Shown: piece by piece, positions 62,626-64,000 of the stretch
Numbering within the stretch: the stretch's first letter is position 1
Layout of the letters: the number at the start of each line of letters is the position of its first letter
Translations under genes and position numbers: made by a program
The notes under the pieces: generated by a model
Databases searched by the model: none
Seen by the model: only the letters and a program-made list of their open reading frames with translations
Told to the model about the DNA's origin: nothing
NCBI RefSeq assembly: GCF_017562075.2
Contig: NC_054083.1
Span: forward strand, 47,402,942-47,466,941
DNA from: Anopheles merus
Taxonomy: Eukaryota; Arthropoda; Insecta; Diptera; Culicidae
Direction of reading: 5' to 3'
Length of the DNA stretch: 64,000 nucleotides

Positions 62626-62654
62626 GGGGGGGTGGGGGGGTGGGGGGGGGGTGG
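62626..62654 (+). repeat. Interrupted poly-G tract, quadruplex-prone
   Basis: G runs of 7, 7 and 10 separated by single T bases, then TGG. The 10-base run can supply two G tracts, so an intramolecular G-quadruplex is possible. A second G-rich cluster lies about 450 bases to the left. Confidence 0.85.
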
Positions 62655-63048
62655 AAAATTCGTGTTGTTCCCGTTGGGGTGGTGGGTGGTGCACAATATG
62701 GTGAAATGGGTGAACAGGGTGCTACACACACCGGTAGGGTCTTCGCCGTGTGTAGCAGCGATCATTGACACCTGTGTGACTGTGGGATAATACACCGAGA
62801 GAGCGAGAGAATGCGTTCCAAATGGATGAACAAAACGGCTGCAGCAGCAGTTGAACCCATATGTACCGCGGCGTATGGATGTGTGTGGGTTTTAAGTGTG
62901 TGTGACTGCTGGCTGTGGTGCGAGCGGGTTGGGATTTACCCGAGGGTGCTGAGCCGTGAGAGTTTAGATTGAAGATCTCATCACGGGAGCATATACTAGA
63001 TCGGGCAGATTGGCATATCATGCACAGTGGGATATAGAATTGATTGCA

Positions 63049-63297
63049 ATGGTCGAGAAACATTTACATTTTACTTTTTTCTCAACTTTATCAACAATTT
63101 TACTTGTTGTTGTGCATTTCCTGGTGCTAGTTCATTCGGCAACTCAGCTGAAAAGTTTTACCCTTCAGGTTCCAGATGAGATTTTGGCTACAACCGAGCT
63201 TGTTCTTAAACCTTCTCTTACCGACTGTACAATACGGGCATGTAACATTCTGCCATGCAAAAAGCCTATAAACCATACCACTTTCGAACTGATTTAG
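63049..63297 (+). CDS. Possible small secreted protein
   Basis: The 82-codon frame starts MVEKHLHFTFFSTLSTILLV, a typical signal peptide with basic n-region, long hydrophobic core and a likely cut after VLVHSA. The predicted mature part has about 51 residues with three cysteines (CTIRACNILPC) and one NHT sequon, ending at a stop near 63297. AATAAA hexamers follow at 63486 and 63655. There is no clear promoter, and the frame may be one exon of a longer gene or chance. The spacing ACNILPCKK vaguely recalls lipid-binding ML-type proteins, but that is too weak to assign. Confidence 0.35.
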   Translation: MVEKHLHFTFFSTLSTILLVVVHFLVLVHSATQLKSFTLQVPDEILATTELVLKPSLTDCTIRACNILPCKKPINHTTFELI

Positions 63298-63902
63298 CAT
63301 ATCTATTTGATTTCTATTCTAATTGGACGTTAATTTCAACCCAAACGTATCCTCTCGCGAAAGTAAACTCAAATCTCCACTCTCACTTGCTTGCGTCACA
63401 CAGCAAATATCGATACCGACGCCGAGGTTTGATTTTTTGTTTCCTCGATACCACATCGCATCTAATCTCAAAGCTTCATCTTATAAATAAAACATACACC
63501 GATACTGTGTAATGAGCGTGGTAGGCGATGCTTTAAATCAGTTGATAATAAGCCGAGAGAAAAAAAAAACTGAAAAACAAGCATACGGCCGGCACGTCGA
63601 TACATAAGTGTGTAAAAAAGCGCCGCTAAGTAATGAAACAAAAAAGCGAAAACAAATAAAGTCTAGAGGTTCTATTATCGAACGCACTGGTGCATTACCG
63701 GTGTGTGTGTTGTCGATATGGCAAAGAGAAAAAAACGGAAAACCAAAGCCGGATACTTAATGAAGTTCATGATTCTTCTATTTCACCACGATAGCAGTGC
63801 TGCCTCTCCCAATGGCTTTTGCTAGATTATTTTGCAAATTTTGCACCAAAAGTGCCGGCACAGCGTACCCACTGTTCAGCCCATCGAACCACGGAGCAAC
63901 AG

Positions 63903-64000
63903 ATGGCCACTCAGATCAGAAAGCGAAACACCCTACTGGAACCATGCCTAGGGGAGGACGCCGACGACGCCCGGGAGGCCAAGCGGCGTGGAGTGTTTGC
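63903..64000 (+). CDS. Start of an unidentified gene running off the right edge
   Basis: ATG at 63903 (ACAG ATG GCC, favourable context) opens a frame MATQIRKRNTLLEPCLGEDA that remains open for 32 codons to the window end, rich in charged residues. The same frame is open upstream to a TAG at about 63792. A good acceptor (TATTTCACCACGATAGCAG) ends at 63797, so 63798 may be an exon start with 5' UTR before the ATG. Too short to identify; it would be a plus-strand neighbour, divergent from sha. Confidence 0.4.
   Translation, partial: MATQIRKRNTLLEPCLGEDADDAREAKRRGVF

Larger units (their letters stand above)
54880..63000. other. Non-coding region upstream of candidate sha leader exon
   Basis: I find no supported exon on either strand. 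Overlapping frames at 57171-57988 and 56031-56543 on the minus strand and 59548-59889 on the plus strand lack start context, domains or splice sites. The region holds CTG/CAG runs near 61463 and 61702 and G-rich tracts at 62160-62180 and 62626-62654. It is either more sha intron or the intergenic space up to the next gene. Confidence 0.45.

Overview
The window reads as animal nuclear DNA, most likely from a dipteran insect and plausibly an anopheline mosquito. The signs are one large multi-exon gene with GT-AG introns of 78 bp to 14 kb, arthropod-type low-complexity tracts (poly-Gln, poly-His, poly-Pro) in its protein, many (CA)n, (GA)n and (CAG)n microsatellites, and no bacterial operon structure. 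The species call is inference, not a match.

Main gene: the minus strand from 38.9 kb down to the left edge carries a gene that I could assemble exon by exon. Eight coding exons (38413-38776, 37573-37713, 37197-37295, 22846-22956, 17223-17477, 13064-13147, 4704-5626, 276-4625) join with matching phases into one frame of about 2108 codons. The product has a signal-like hydrophobic stretch, a Cys-containing ectodomain of roughly 300 residues, one transmembrane helix (about 375-399) and a cytoplasmic tail of about 1700 residues ending in a poly-proline and acidic region. I identify it as the orthologue of Drosophila shavenoid (sha/kojak), an actin-linked membrane protein needed for epidermal hairs and denticles. 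The identification rests on memory of the family and on architecture.

Upstream part (38.9-64 kb): a strong polypyrimidine/AG acceptor at 38916/38917 shows that transcription starts further right. A well-formed untranslated exon at 54770-54879 is the best candidate for the preceding exon, so most of 39-55 kb is probably the first intron. At the far right, on the plus strand, lie a small possible secreted-protein reading frame (63049-63297) and an open frame running off the edge (ATG at 63903), which may begin a neighbouring gene.

Introns: the 14.2-kb intron (22957-37196) holds one same-strand reading frame (about 29459-29935) with coding-like codon pattern that does not belong to the sha exon chain. 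The 7.4-kb intron begins near its 3' end with a four-copy CTGTTATAC cluster resembling the OVO/Shavenbaby site, which is notable because sha is a known Shavenbaby target in flies. The rest is simple repeats, AT-rich blocks and chance reading frames. I saw no tRNA, rRNA, CRISPR array or intact transposon.
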